Source: Prosthecobacter sp. | Lineage (GTDB): Bacteria > Verrucomicrobiota > Verrucomicrobiia > Verrucomicrobiales > Verrucomicrobiaceae | Direction of reading: 5' to 3' | NCBI GenBank assembly: GCA_019186985.1 | Contig: JABARQ010000017.1 | Coordinates: forward strand, 62,001-126,000 | Length of the DNA: 64,000 nt | Part shown: piece by piece, positions 1-12,312 of the stretch | Layout of the letters: each line of letters begins with the position of its first letter | How positions within the stretch are numbered: position 1 is the first letter of the stretch | Notes under the pieces: model-generated | The model's input: the letters and a program-made list of their open reading frames with translations, nothing else | What the model was told of the DNA's origin: nothing | Database searches by the model: none | Made by a program: the position numbers and the translations under genes

Positions 1-915
1 GTCCTGCTGGGTGTCATCCTGATCGGCCTCCCTGTGGGCTGGGGGCTGGTTGACGAGCATGTGCTGAAGGCCATTCGCCAGGGAGGGTCACCCTCGGTCA
101 ACATCCCCTCCGTGCGTGACGTTCCCCATGTTCCCGTGGGGCAGCCGGTGGCACCGCATGTCCATCGTCCGCCGTCCACGCGGCTGATGATGCCGCCTTC
201 TCCCGAAAACATGCCCGCGCCGTCGGCGCCACTGGTGATTCCCGGCCACGGCAGCACCCCCGTTCTTGCGCGCTTTCCGCTCATCCGCCAGGCGAATCCG
301 GAGGCCGTGCTCGGGCAGCTGCTCAAGCCGGAGCCGCTTGGTGCTTCGGGGGCTTTGCAGCAGATCACCACCACGCTTGAGATGCAGGCGCTGAAGCGCA
401 GCGGCCTTGGCGGGGTCATCCTGATCACCAGCAGTGAGAGCGGGGAAGGCAAGACCGCCGCAGCGTCCGCCCTGGCCGCCGCCTTCTGTCATCAGGGCCG
501 CAGCGTCTTCATGATGGAGTGCAACGCCGTGTCGCCCGCGCTGCATCAGTGGTTCCCCCATGCCAACCACCACAGCTCCTGGGCGCATGACCTGGAGTCG
601 CTGCGATATGGCAACACGCACCTGTTTCTGCTGCCGGCCTACGATCTGCCGGCCTATGCCACGAATGAGCTGCTCGACGGCTATCGCGCCTGGATTGACC
701 GTGCCCGTCATCATGTGGACTGGATCATTCTCGACGCCGGTCCGATCCTGAAGAACTTCGCCGATGTCGCGCCGCTGGCCCCGCTGGCCACGGATGTGCT
801 GGTGGTCAACAATCCTCAGATCACTCCGCCGGCCAGGCTGCGCGCGGCCCTGAACCTGCTTCAGCCCATGATGAGCAGCAGCGCCTTCCGCGGCCTGGTG
901 ATCCAGGGCGCATGA
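1..915 (+). CDS. Polysaccharide-biosynthesis BY-kinase-like ATPase, 5' truncated
   Basis: The frame is open at the left window edge, so this is the C-terminal part of a longer protein. The first codons encode a hydrophobic helix (VLLGVILIGLPVGWGL), as expected for the second membrane segment of a Wzz/chain-length domain, followed by a Pro-rich linker. A CpsD/Wzc-type ATPase domain follows: a P-loop GEGKTAAASALA preceded by TSSES, then a strand at the Walker A' position (VFMMECNAVSP), and Walker B WIILDAGP. In BY-kinases Walker A' usually reads LIDADLRxP. Here the Asp is replaced by Glu-Cys, and no C-terminal tyrosine cluster is present. I infer a role in exopolysaccharide or capsule assembly, with doubtful kinase activity. 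An internal GTG at 34 could start a shorter protein but would cut the helix, so I do not favour it. Confidence 0.7.
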   Translation, partial: VLLGVILIGLPVGWGLVDEHVLKAIRQGGSPSVNIPSVRDVPHVPVGQPVAPHVHRPPSTRLMMPPSPENMPAPSAPLVIPGHGSTPVLARFPLIRQANPEAVLGQLLKPEPLGASGALQQITTTLEMQALKRSGLGGVILITSSESGEGKTAAASALAAAFCHQGRSVFMMECNAVSPALHQWFPHANHHSSWAHDLESLRYGNTHLFLLPAYDLPAYATNELLDGYRAWIDRARHHVDWIILDAGPILKNFADVAPLAPLATDVLVVNNPQITPPARLRAALNLLQPMMSSSAFRGLVIQGA

Positions 916-921
916 GCTGCA

Positions 922-3900
922 TCAGGGCGGCAGCAGCTCGGCCCTGCCGGAGACCACCGGGGTGGTGCTGCTTTTTTCCTCCGCGTTTTCAGGCATCAAG
1001 GGCTGGGTGAAGAAGCCGATTCCCTGGTTCAATCCCGAACGGGTGATGACCAGTCCGCTGAAGGTGGCCGGCCGCCGGATTTTCGCAGGCGGGTCGGCCG
1101 TGGAGAACGGGTTGACATCATTGAAGGTGAATGAGCCGCCCAGGCGGCCGTTGGAGGCGGTGAGGGACAAGGTCAGAGCCTGTGGGTTCAGGACCGTGCC
1201 CGTCGGGATCTTGCCGGTTCCGGAGACGGTGACCTGGAAGGCTTGACCGAAGCCTGACCCGGCGAGTGAGGGGCCGGTGAAAAGCATCCTGGCGTTTTGA
1301 TCCTGGGGCGAGGCGGGCGGCAGCAGGCCGAGCAGCATCGCATCCTTGGCAGGGCGAGTGTAAAGCGCCCCCCGGGCATGGAGGCTGTGGAGCGGGATGC
1401 CATCCTTGTAAGAGCGGACACCATTGGCGGACACGGGCTTCTTGACCCACTTCAGCGAGCCGTCGGCGAGGCCGGTGTTTGGATTCAGCGTGATCACCCC
1501 CTGGATGCTGCCCGTCCCCGCGTAAAGGAGCTGATGAATGGAAACCTGACCCGCCGGCCCCATCGGAATGCTGCCGGTGATCGAGGTGCCTTCCGCCAGC
1601 TTGCCGGTCCAGGAGACGCCGCCGCTGGGGGACAGGGTGAGCACCGCCCAGCCGCTGCCCTGCGGGTAATCCGGATCGCCCTCCTCCACGGCTCCTGATG
1701 GAATGAAAAGGGCAGTGTTGAAGGCTGCGCTGACAGACACCGGCTTCAAGGTGCTGCTCCATGGGGATTTGCTGCCACTCAGGCTCCGGCTTGAGCCCGG
1801 GAGGGCCTTCTGACAGCTGCCGCTGAGCAGGCCGTTGTCGAGATCCAGGCTGAAGCTGCCGGTGATTGCCGCAGGAACCTTGCCCTGGGCGATGGCAAAC
1901 GGGGTTGTCGGCGACTGTCCTCGCGGCAGGGCGTCAATCAGCCCGGTCCAGGTGAAGGTTCGGGCACCCAGCGTCAGCCTGCCTGAATAAGAACCGGTGG
2001 AGCCGACCGTGATCTTCAAGCTGCCCCCCAGTTCATCATTCAGATCAAGTCCATGCTCCACCCGGCCGAACCAAACACCGACAGCCTCCCTGGGGAAGGC
2101 TTCAATCTGCCAGATGACCTCGATTTCGGGGCTGGTTCCGGCGGCGTTGGCGGCGCTCATGAAGAAGCTGTAGGTGCCCGGCTTGGCCGGTCGTCCGCTG
2201 AGCTGGCCGGTGGCGGAGTCCAGTTTCACACCTGCGGGCAGCTTGCCGCGCAGCTTGTAGCTGGTGGCAGAGTTCTGCGCGCTGAAGGCGGCGTTCACCG
2301 GGCCGCCCTGGACGCCGTTGTCAAAGCCGGGCGGGTTCATCACGGGAGGCACGATCACGGTGACCGCCACGGCCGGACATTCGATGGGTTCGGCAAATCC
2401 CGTCATGCTGACAACGCAGGAGTAGCCGCCGTTGTCGGCAGGCGAGGCATCGGTGATCCGCAGCGTGGGGCCGTCGGCTCCGGTGATCCGTCCGCCATTG
2501 CCGAGACCCTCGCCGTTGCGCCTCCATTGAAAGGAGAGCCCCGGTCCCTTCGCGGGCACCTGCAGCACCAGGTCAGGAGTCAGCGTGTGGTTCACCACCA
2601 GGGTGGCGGGCAGCGAGCCGACCACGCCCACCTGAACGGGGCCGGATGAGTCAACTCCGGCGGCATTGACCACGTCCAGGCGGTATTCGCCGCCATCAGA
2701 AACCTGCACGGCGGCAAGGTTCAGTGTCGGGCTGCTGCCTGGCAGGCGTTCATCATCACGGTTCCAGATGAAGGCCACCTTGCCTCCGCCGGTTCCCGAA
2801 CCCTCCAGGAAGAGCGGATCGCCGGCCCGGAGGAAAAACGGCCCGCTGGTGCTTGAGGTCAGCACCGGCAGTGCTGCATCGGTTCCGTAAAGCCTGAGTT
2901 CGGCGGATTGAAAGGTGCCGGAGTCATTCTTGGCAAGATCCCGGATGTTCAGGATCCAGACGCCCGACGCAGACTCGCCCCAGTGGCGCACGCTGCTGAA
3001 CAGCCAGTCGTTGTATCCTTCCAGGCTTGCGTCGGCCGGTGTCTTGACCGCGAGGCTGCTGATCACGCCGCCGGGTGAAATGAGCCGGATGTCCAGGTCA
3101 CCCCGGAAGGTGTGGGCGGCCTTCAGCTTGAGCGTGGCATGCTCCACCCGCATCGGGGCGATGCCGCCGAGGTCAAAGCTGATGTTGATGCCAGTCCCGT
3201 CGTTGTCGGGAATCGCCTGGGCCGTGGTGACGCTGCGTGTCTCTTCCAGCATCGGTCCCAGCGGTGTCCAGGTGGAGGCCATGGACACTGCGGCCGCAGC
3301 ATCCACCAGGCCGCCGCCAAAGCTTTCGTGATGCTTGATCGGAGGCAGGCTGGGATCGCCGCCATGGCGGGTCACCCATCCTGCGGTGGTCGGGAAGACA
3401 TGCCTGGAGGAGCGCAGCAGAATCTCCTTCACATCCCGCCAGTTCAGCAGCGGGTTGGCGTCCAGCATCAGCGCCATCACCCCCGAAACCACGGGGGTGG
3501 CCCCCGAGGTGCCGCCGAAGCTGCTCGTGTAGTTGCGGTCGGCCGGTTCGCCCGTGCTGCCAGGCCTGTTGATCCCGTTGCTTCCCCTCAGGTCGGTGGT
3601 GTGGATACCGCGGCTGCCGCTGCTGCTGCCGCTGCTGGGTGCCACGACGACGAGGTGCGATCCTCCTTCGCTGTAGTCGGCCAGGTAGCCGCCGTTGCCC
3701 ATGGCTCCAACCGTGGTGCTGTAGATGGAGTTGGTATAACCATCCTTCTGGCCCTGCTCTCCCGCCAGCGTGCCGTTGCCCGCCGCCCAGACGAAGAGCG
3801 TGCCCCTGCCAAAGCGGCCCGTCTCCGCCGCATCCTTCAGCGCGGCACGCATCAGCGGGCCAGGACCAATGAGCGCGTTCGCCTTGGCGCCCGATCCCCA

Positions 3901-5034
3901 GCTGTTGTTCTTGACCTGGATGATGTCCTTGCGGTGGGACATCGCCTCCGCCTCATCCTGGTCGGTGATGCCGTCGCTGTCCTGGTCGGAGATCAGGCGC
4001 AGACCGACAAGCAGGGCCTCCGGCGCCACGCCACTGACCCCGATGCCGTTGCCGCCCCGGGCCGCAGCAATCCCGGCAACCGCTGTGCCATGGGAGTCCT
4101 CGACGGCCCTGTCCGTGTTCGGCCGGGCGCTTGGATCGGCATCCTTGGCCAGGTCGTTCCAGTCAAATCCAAGGGAGGTGTCGATGCTCGGCAAAAGATC
4201 GGGGTGCAGCATGTCCAGGCCGTCATCGACAATGCCGATCCTCTGGCCCGCGCCTTTGTGACTATCCCAGACCGGGGTGACGTTGGCATCCACTCCCTGA
4301 AGCCCGTTTCCCTGGCCGGTGTTTCTCAGGTTCCACTGCTGGGAGAAAAAGCTGTCGTTGGGCAGCAGCATCTTCTGCCTGTGCCGTGCCAGCAGGGGCA
4401 TGATGTGCCGGACACCGTCCTGCCCAGTCAGGGCCGACAAGGCATGCAGGGTTGCCTCCGCGCCGCCCTTCACCGGTTCGACGATCCAATGGTCCGGCGC
4501 ATATTCGGGCCTGGCCACGACGCGCAGGCCGTGCGCCGTCAGGAGCCGGGCTGCCCTGGCCTCATCGGTGAACTGCAGGTCCAGGCGGTTTTTCAGCACC
4601 TGCCTGGCAGAAGGCTCGCCTTCACGCCCCAGGGGATACAGCACCAGCTCGGCCTTGTCGCCTCCCTGGCGCGCCGCCTCCATCAAAAGCCGTGAGGCGT
4701 CGGCGGCCCTGGGAAAGCTCCGCCAGCGCTGCTCCTGGGGCCCTTCCGCGACATGCAGCTCCTCCAGCGAAAGCACGAAGCGCCCGGCCCGCCCGTCCGC
4801 GACGAGGACAAACGGCCTGCCTGCAAGCATGTCCTCAAGAACATGCTTTTGGTCAGGCTCGGCGGCGGGCGGCTCAAGCCTCGCCTTCATTTCCGCGCCC
4901 CGCTTCAGACGCAGCCCTTGCCCGGCGGACTCCTTCACCTGACCGACTTCCACCCTGGCATCCCACCAGAGCAGGGCCATGCCTCCGGCAAGGAGGGCTG
5001 GCACCAGCAGGGCCTGGGGGAGGCGGTTCAACAT
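922..5034 (-). CDS. Large secreted subtilisin-like S8 protease with P domain and Ig-like repeats
   Basis: This is a 1370-residue exported serine endopeptidase. An N-terminal hydrophobic segment (residues about 5-24) acts as signal or anchor, followed by a propeptide-like region. The S8 triad is visible: Asp270 (GIVDDGLD), His315 (DSHGTAVAG) and Ser510 (GGTSGATP). A proprotein-convertase P domain follows at roughly 600-715 (FRGDLDIRLISPGG, GVWILNIRD). Next come an Ig-like domain, a second Ig domain (SFQWRRNGEGL...YSCVVS) and a putative-Ig repeat (LPAGVKLDSATGQLSGRPAKPGTY). The C-terminal 400 residues are beta-rich, of unknown function. It converges with the upstream ATPase gene with only 6 bp between them. 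It probably degrades extracellular protein; the substrate is unknown. Confidence 0.92.
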   Translation of the reverse strand: MLNRLPQALLVPALLAGGMALLWWDARVEVGQVKESAGQGLRLKRGAEMKARLEPPAAEPDQKHVLEDMLAGRPFVLVADGRAGRFVLSLEELHVAEGPQEQRWRSFPRAADASRLLMEAARQGGDKAELVLYPLGREGEPSARQVLKNRLDLQFTDEARAARLLTAHGLRVVARPEYAPDHWIVEPVKGGAEATLHALSALTGQDGVRHIMPLLARHRQKMLLPNDSFFSQQWNLRNTGQGNGLQGVDANVTPVWDSHKGAGQRIGIVDDGLDMLHPDLLPSIDTSLGFDWNDLAKDADPSARPNTDRAVEDSHGTAVAGIAAARGGNGIGVSGVAPEALLVGLRLISDQDSDGITDQDEAEAMSHRKDIIQVKNNSWGSGAKANALIGPGPLMRAALKDAAETGRFGRGTLFVWAAGNGTLAGEQGQKDGYTNSIYSTTVGAMGNGGYLADYSEGGSHLVVVAPSSGSSSGSRGIHTTDLRGSNGINRPGSTGEPADRNYTSSFGGTSGATPVVSGVMALMLDANPLLNWRDVKEILLRSSRHVFPTTAGWVTRHGGDPSLPPIKHHESFGGGLVDAAAAVSMASTWTPLGPMLEETRSVTTAQAIPDNDGTGINISFDLGGIAPMRVEHATLKLKAAHTFRGDLDIRLISPGGVISSLAVKTPADASLEGYNDWLFSSVRHWGESASGVWILNIRDLAKNDSGTFQSAELRLYGTDAALPVLTSSTSGPFFLRAGDPLFLEGSGTGGGKVAFIWNRDDERLPGSSPTLNLAAVQVSDGGEYRLDVVNAAGVDSSGPVQVGVVGSLPATLVVNHTLTPDLVLQVPAKGPGLSFQWRRNGEGLGNGGRITGADGPTLRITDASPADNGGYSCVVSMTGFAEPIECPAVAVTVIVPPVMNPPGFDNGVQGGPVNAAFSAQNSATSYKLRGKLPAGVKLDSATGQLSGRPAKPGTYSFFMSAANAAGTSPEIEVIWQIEAFPREAVGVWFGRVEHGLDLNDELGGSLKITVGSTGSYSGRLTLGARTFTWTGLIDALPRGQSPTTPFAIAQGKVPAAITGSFSLDLDNGLLSGSCQKALPGSSRSLSGSKSPWSSTLKPVSVSAAFNTALFIPSGAVEEGDPDYPQGSGWAVLTLSPSGGVSWTGKLAEGTSITGSIPMGPAGQVSIHQLLYAGTGSIQGVITLNPNTGLADGSLKWVKKPVSANGVRSYKDGIPLHSLHARGALYTRPAKDAMLLGLLPPASPQDQNARMLFTGPSLAGSGFGQAFQVTVSGTGKIPTGTVLNPQALTLSLTASNGRLGGSFTFNDVNPFSTADPPAKIRRPATFSGLVITRSGLNQGIGFFTQPLMPENAEEKSSTTPVVSGRAELLPP

Positions 5035-5195
5035 GAGGCGGTCGGGGGGGATTTGGACAAGCTCCCAGGAATCAGGTTCAACTTCAAGGAGGATCCAAGG
5101 TTCCTGGATTCCTTCCGGCCGCCGCCGTTTTTCTTCTGAAAGCTTGCCGGGTCAAGCTTGCCGACGAACCAGGAATGCTTCAAGGAGCCGGTCCA

Positions 5196-6080
5196 ATGCC
5201 GCCCCTGCGCCTCGTCCTGTCCCTTCTGCTGCTCACGTCCGCCGGCCGGGCGGTGCAGCCCTCCCTCGCCGACGTGCCCTATGGCGTGCACGCACGGCAG
5301 GTGCTGGATGTCTATCAGCCGGCCCGTACCGGCAGGCCGGCGCCGGTGCTCTTCTTCATCCACGGGGGAGGCTGGATGACGGGAGACAAGGCCGGTCCTG
5401 ACTTTCTCGACAAGTGCCTCGAAAAAGGCATCGCAGTGGTGTCCATCAACTACCGCTTGATCACGGATGCCGCCGGAGTTTCACCCCCCGTGCAGGTCTG
5501 CTTTGACGATGCCGCGCGCGCCCTGCAGTTCACCCGGTCCAGGGCGGTGGCATGGCGGATTGACCCGGGCCGCATCGTCGGCTGCGGCGGTTCGGCGGGC
5601 GGCTTCCTCGCCCTGTGGCTGGCCTTTCACCCTGACATGGCCGTGCCGGGCGACGCCGACCCTGTGAAGCGTGAGTCCACCCGTCTCGGCGGCGTCATGG
5701 CCTTTGTTCCGCAGACCACGCTCGACCCCCGGCAGATGCAGGCCTGGATTCCCAACAATGAGTATGGCAACCATGCCTTCGGGCTGCCGTCCATGGCGGA
5801 CTTTGTCGCCCGGCGCGAGGAGCTGCTTCCCTGGATCAGCCGCCATTCGCCCTATGCCCTGGCCAGCTCCGACGATCCGCCGGTTCTCCTGTTTTATGAC
5901 AACCCCCCGGCCCTGGGCCGGCCCTACAAGGATCCTCCGCACAGCGGGAACTACGGCGCAGGCATCGCGGAGAGGCTGCGCGCTGAGAAGATCGAGCACG
6001 AGGTCAACTACAACAACGACTACGCCCGCATGCGCTGGCCCGACCTCTTCGGCTTCATCGTCGAGAAGCTGAAGCCCTGA
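5196..6080 (+). CDS. Secreted alpha/beta hydrolase (BD-FAE/esterase-like)
   Basis: This 294-residue protein begins with a Sec signal peptide (MPPLRLVLSLLLLTSAGRA). The alpha/beta-hydrolase core shows the oxyanion motif HGGGW and a nucleophile elbow GCGGSAGG typical of carboxylesterases and hormone-sensitive-lipase-like enzymes. I chose the ATG at 5196 because AAGGAG lies 8 bp upstream and it places the signal peptide at the very N-terminus; the in-frame ATG at 5175 has neither. The likely role is ester hydrolysis outside the cytoplasm, for example deacetylation of polysaccharides, in line with the many secreted hydrolases in the window. The substrate cannot be read from sequence. Confidence 0.85.
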   Translation: MPPLRLVLSLLLLTSAGRAVQPSLADVPYGVHARQVLDVYQPARTGRPAPVLFFIHGGGWMTGDKAGPDFLDKCLEKGIAVVSINYRLITDAAGVSPPVQVCFDDAARALQFTRSRAVAWRIDPGRIVGCGGSAGGFLALWLAFHPDMAVPGDADPVKRESTRLGGVMAFVPQTTLDPRQMQAWIPNNEYGNHAFGLPSMADFVARREELLPWISRHSPYALASSDDPPVLLFYDNPPALGRPYKDPPHSGNYGAGIAERLRAEKIEHEVNYNNDYARMRWPDLFGFIVEKLKP

Positions 6081-6104
6081 GGTCAGCCGTTGATGCAACG
6101 TCGG

Positions 6105-7199
6105 TTAGTACGCCAGCCGCCAGGTCAGCTCCAGCCCCAGGCCGGACGGCAGCGGGGTGACAGGGCCGGCGGGGGTTTCGAGCACCTCGGTCCGTGAAGG
6201 CGCCTTCTCCATCCTGAAGCGCCGTCGGGAGGGCGGGAAGCCGTGAAAGGCGGGGCCGTTCAGGCAGAGAAATCGTTCAAGCAGCGCGTGGCCTTCTGTA
6301 CTGCCGAGGTCGGTGCCAGCCTCCTCAAAAGCCATCGCATAAAGCTGCGGCGCGCAGCCTCCGGTGAAGCAGCCGGCCGCGCAGCCGCAGTCCGTGGCCT
6401 TGGTGGTGTGCGGGGCGCTGTCGGTGCCGGCGAAAAACTTCGCCTGCGCCGGCTGGAGAACCGCCTGGCGCAGCGCCGCCCGGTCGTCCTGAAACTTCAC
6501 GACAGGCAGGCAGTAGAGATGATACTTCAGGCCCTGGATGAGGTGACCAAGGGTGTAGAGCAGGTGCTGGGGGGTGATGGTGGCGCCGATGTGGTCCGGG
6601 GCGGCGGCGACAAACTCGGCCGCCGTCCGGGTGGTGATGTGCTCGCAGACAATTCGCAGCTTCGGATGGGCGGCGAGCAGGCGTGGCATGCGCTCCTGGT
6701 AGAAGCGTGTCTCGGCGTTCTGCCCTGCGTCGATGTAGTCCGGGCCGCTCAGCGCGTGCTGCTCGCCATGGATGCAGAGGATGACGCCATGCTCCTCCAT
6801 CGCGCGCAGGACCTCGCCTTCGATGAGGTCGTCCATGGGCAGGCCGTGCTCGGCGTTTGTGGTTCCATGCGGCGGGTAGTATTTGCAGGCCTTCAGCATT
6901 CCGGAGGCCGCTCCTTCACGGATCATGGCGGCGGTGGTCTGGCGGGTCAGGTAAAGCGGCACGATGAGATGCTCAAAGGCGTCCGCGCCAGCTTCGTGGA
7001 GCAATTTCATGTAGCCTTCAATCGACCAGGCGCCTTCCTCCAGAGCGCCGTTCACACGCGCCACCGGCGGCTGGGTGTTGGGCATGGCCAGCACCCCCGC
7101 GCAGCCCATGTCGAGATGCGCCCTGACATAAGCGGGCATCGCCGGGCCCTGACGGAAGTGAGTGTGGAGGTCGAACCACCTGGGAAGGTCGAGAATCAT
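6105..7199 (-). CDS. pyrC: Dihydroorotase
   Basis: PyrC (364 aa) catalyses cyclisation of carbamoyl-aspartate to dihydroorotate in pyrimidine synthesis. Metal-binding His12 and His14 sit in DLHTHFRQG. The carboxylated lysine is probably Lys106 in ACKYYPPHGTTN, matching the KLYP..TTN motif of class II enzymes. Further metal or substrate residues lie in CIHGEQ, VCEHITT and FAGTDSAPH. Length and motifs fit the homodimeric E. coli PyrC type rather than the PyrC of the aspartate-transcarbamoylase complex. No other pyr gene is adjacent, though pyrF lies about 32 kb away in this window. It is convergent with the upstream hydrolase gene. Confidence 0.95.
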   Translation of the reverse strand: MILDLPRWFDLHTHFRQGPAMPAYVRAHLDMGCAGVLAMPNTQPPVARVNGALEEGAWSIEGYMKLLHEAGADAFEHLIVPLYLTRQTTAAMIREGAASGMLKACKYYPPHGTTNAEHGLPMDDLIEGEVLRAMEEHGVILCIHGEQHALSGPDYIDAGQNAETRFYQERMPRLLAAHPKLRIVCEHITTRTAAEFVAAAPDHIGATITPQHLLYTLGHLIQGLKYHLYCLPVVKFQDDRAALRQAVLQPAQAKFFAGTDSAPHTTKATDCGCAAGCFTGGCAPQLYAMAFEEAGTDLGSTEGHALLERFLCLNGPAFHGFPPSRRRFRMEKAPSRTEVLETPAGPVTPLPSGLGLELTWRLAY

Positions 7200-7349
7200 C
7201 CATGCCCGTTAGCGCAGCGCAGGCCGGGATCAATCGGCAGGTTGGCCTGGCCGGACGGGAACTCCGGGCCTCCGTCCATGCCGGGATTCATTTTGGACAT
7301 CTCCGCCCAAACCGCTCGCATCTTGCCATGGAAGTGGTTATGAACTTGA

Positions 7350-8825
7350 ATGTCCTTTGCATCGCTCGGCCTTGACCCACAGATTCTTCAAGCCATTCAG
7401 GAGGCGGGTTATTCCGAGCCCACGCCCATCCAGGCGGCGGGCATTCCCGCCGTGCTTGGCGGTGGTGACGTCATCGGCATCGCCCAGACGGGCACGGGCA
7501 AGACGGCGGCCTTCACGCTGCCCATCCTCACCAAGCTCGCCGCCCGGCCTCCCCACCCGGACCAGCGCCGCCGCACCCGCGTGCTGGTGCTCGCCCCCAC
7601 GCGTGAGCTGGTGGCGCAGATCGAGGAAAACGTCCTGGCCTATGCCCGGCACCTGCCGCTGAAAATCGCCAAGGTCTACGGGGGTGTCGGCGAAAAGCCA
7701 CAGAAGGACGCCCTGCGCGCCGGATGCGACATCGTCATCGCCTGTCCCGGGCGGCTGCTGGACCTGATGAACCAGCGCTGCGCGGATTTTTCCCAGCTTG
7801 AGCATCTGGTGCTCGACGAGGCGGACCGCATGCTGGACATGGGCTTCCTGCCCGACATCCGGCGGATCATCGGCCAGCTGCCGAAGAAGCGCCAGACTCT
7901 GCTGTTCTCGGCCACGCTCTCCAAGGAGATCGAGGGCATCACGCATGAGTTCCAGCATGCGCCCAAGGTCGTGCAGGTCGGCCGGCGCTCGAACCCCGCC
8001 GAAACGGTCACCCAGCTGGTTTACGAGGTGCCGAAGCACCTGAAGATGAGCCTGCTGGAGCACCTGCTTCAGGACGAGAAGCTGCAGATGGTTCTGGTCT
8101 TCAGCCGCACCAAGCATGGTGCTGACAAGATCGCCCGCCGGCTCGGCAGGGGGGGCGTGAGCTGCGCAACCCTGCATGCCAACCGATCACAAAATCAGCG
8201 CCTGCGAGCCCTGGAGGACTTCAAGTCCTGGAAGGTGCGCGTCCTTGTCGCCACCGACATCGCCGCGCGCGGCATCGATGTGGACGGCATTTCTCACGTC
8301 GTGAACTTCGACTTTCCCCACATCGTCGAGGATTATGTCCACCGCATCGGCAGAACCGGGCGAGCCCAGGCCATCGGAGACGCGATCAGCTTTGTCTCTC
8401 CCGATGAGATGGATGACCTGCGCAAGCTGGAGCGCTTCATCGGCCGCGGCCTTGTGCGCAGGCGTGCCGAGAACTTCGATTACAAGGCTTCCGCCCCCGC
8501 CGTCACGGACGAACGTCCTGAACGTGAGCGGCGCAACCAGCGCCAGCAGCAGCAACGCGACGGCGGCAGGCGTCAGCATGACCAGGGCGGCAGGTCCGGC
8601 CAGGGCGGCGACCGCCGGGATGCACGCCATGGCCGTTCCACCCAGGAGGCCAGGCCGGGCAGGGAGGCCGGACCGCGTGATCGTGGTCAGGGCGGCGGGC
8701 AGTCCCGGAATCAGCAGGGCCGCGACAAGGCCAGGCAGGACTCCCAGGGACGTGATTCAAATGCAGGTGCGGGCGACGGCAAGTCCGGCGTGCGCGGCCT
8801 CTGGAACCGCCTTCGGGGCAGGTAA
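7350..8825 (+). CDS. rhlE: DEAD-box ATP-dependent RNA helicase, RhlE type
   Basis: This is a 491-residue cytoplasmic RNA helicase. The Q motif ([14 protein letters not shown]), motif I (AQTGTGKT), DEAD box ([13 protein letters not shown]), SAT motif (LLFSATLS) and motif VI ([10 protein letters not shown]) are all intact, so it should be active. The last 120 residues form a basic, low-complexity tail rich in R, G and Q, which in this family tethers the helicase to RNA or ribosomal precursors. Likely roles are ribosome assembly, mRNA turnover and cold adaptation. It stands alone between divergent pyrC and convergent oxyR. The family is certain; the RhlE subfamily rests on overall similarity and tail type. 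Confidence 0.93.
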   Translation: MSFASLGLDPQILQAIQEAGYSEPTPIQAAGIPAVLGGGDVIGIAQTGTGKTAAFTLPILTKLAARPPHPDQRRRTRVLVLAPTRELVAQIEENVLAYARHLPLKIAKVYGGVGEKPQKDALRAGCDIVIACPGRLLDLMNQRCADFSQLEHLVLDEADRMLDMGFLPDIRRIIGQLPKKRQTLLFSATLSKEIEGITHEFQHAPKVVQVGRRSNPAETVTQLVYEVPKHLKMSLLEHLLQDEKLQMVLVFSRTKHGADKIARRLGRGGVSCATLHANRSQNQRLRALEDFKSWKVRVLVATDIAARGIDVDGISHVVNFDFPHIVEDYVHRIGRTGRAQAIGDAISFVSPDEMDDLRKLERFIGRGLVRRRAENFDYKASAPAVTDERPERERRNQRQQQQRDGGRRQHDQGGRSGQGGDRRDARHGRSTQEARPGREAGPRDRGQGGGQSRNQQGRDKARQDSQGRDSNAGAGDGKSGVRGLWNRLRGR

Positions 8826-8846
8826 CGATGCATCAGCTGGCCTAAC

Positions 8847-9773
8847 CTACTTTTTCTGCCTGGCGCGGCCAGCCGCGGGCATGGCCTGACGGCGGACATG
8901 CTCCATCAGCGCCTTCACCGCGCTGCCCAGGAATCGCGCCGGGTCCCGCATCATCGCCACGGTGCGGTGCGGTCTTTCCCCGGTGAAGGAGCGGTAGACA
9001 CGGCTCTCGCTGGTGTCGATCCTCCGCGCCATCTCCGGCACGATGGAAACGCCGTGATTGAGCGAGACAAGCTCCTGCACGGTGGCGAGCTGGCTGGTGC
9101 GCTCGACGGTGATCGGCTGCACCGACTTGCGCCGGCAGAAGCTGGCGATGTTGTCGGACAGACAATGTGCCTCGCTGAGCATGACAAAGGGAAAGCCCTC
9201 CACGGCCCCGATGGGCAGCGATTTTGAGGCCGCCAGCTGATGACCGACGGGCATGACCAGGAGCAGCTCCTCGTCAAAGAGCGTCTCCACCTCAAGGTTC
9301 TTGGCGATGATGGGCAGCGCAAGGATGGCCAGGTCAAGCTCGCCATGGCTGCAGCGCCGGATCAGGTTCTCCGTCGTGTCCTCCTGCACGATCACCGAGA
9401 TGTCAGGATGGCTTCGAGCAAAGCTGCTGAGAAGGCCGGGCAGAAAATAGGGGGCGATGGTGGGGATGGCGCCCAGCCGTATGCGGCCGCGACGGCCTGC
9501 GTCAGAGAGTTCGGCAAAGGTGTCCTCCATCAGCTTCAGGATCTCCCGGGCGCGTTCGAGCAGCACCTCGCCGAGGTCGGTGAGCACGACTTCGCGCGGC
9601 TTGCGCTCAAACAGCGGCTGGCCAAGCTGGTCCTCGAGCCTCTGGATGGCGCGGCTCAGCGCCGGCTGGGAGAGGTGCAGTTCCTCCGCCGCCCGGGTGA
9701 AGTTCCTTGTCCGGGCAAGGGCCACAAACTGTTCGAGCAGGTGAAGGTTGAGGTCACTTCGCATGATATGCAT
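8847..9773 (-). CDS. oxyR: Peroxide-sensing LysR-family regulator OxyR
   Basis: This is a 308-residue LysR-type regulator. The N-terminal winged HTH covers about residues 8-65 (NFTRAAEELHLSQPALSRAI), followed by the linker helix and an effector domain. Two cysteines, Cys204 and Cys213, lie in SEAHCLSDNIASFC. Their spacing and context match the peroxide-sensing Cys199/Cys208 pair of E. coli OxyR. The gene is divergent from a catalase-peroxidase gene across a 132-bp shared region, the classic oxyR-katG arrangement. A second in-frame ATG lies three codons in (9764); I see no Shine-Dalgarno that decides between them. It probably activates katG on peroxide oxidation and represses itself. Confidence 0.9.
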   Translation of the reverse strand: MHIMRSDLNLHLLEQFVALARTRNFTRAAEELHLSQPALSRAIQRLEDQLGQPLFERKPREVVLTDLGEVLLERAREILKLMEDTFAELSDAGRRGRIRLGAIPTIAPYFLPGLLSSFARSHPDISVIVQEDTTENLIRRCSHGELDLAILALPIIAKNLEVETLFDEELLLVMPVGHQLAASKSLPIGAVEGFPFVMLSEAHCLSDNIASFCRRKSVQPITVERTSQLATVQELVSLNHGVSIVPEMARRIDTSESRVYRSFTGERPHRTVAMMRDPARFLGSAVKALMEHVRRQAMPAAGRARQKK

Positions 9774-12218
<2,445 letters not shown>

Positions 12219-12250
12219 TCCGGGCTTTGGTGACGGCGGCAAGCCTGGCC

Positions 12251-12283
12251 ATCCTGACCGGGCGGCCGGTCAGGATGATTTTT
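12251..12283 (+). terminator. Rho-independent terminator of katG
   Basis: A perfect 10-bp inverted repeat (ATCCTGACCG / CGGTCAGGAT) with a 6-nt loop lies 32 bp after the katG stop and is followed by GATTTTT on the plus strand. It also lies in the convergent gap before the GH105 gene. Confidence 0.8.
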
Positions 12284-12312
12284 CCAGGCATTCACCCTGG
12301 CGAAGGCGTGAG

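Noticed and set aside
3112-3300. Possible second gene inside the protease region
   Set aside because: All such frames are shadows of the P-domain coding sequence.
3112-4695. 527-codon plus-strand frame
   Set aside because: It lies opposite the secreted protease, whose catalytic motifs prove the minus-strand reading. The plus-strand translation is rich in R, G and A with no family features, as expected of a GC-rich shadow frame.
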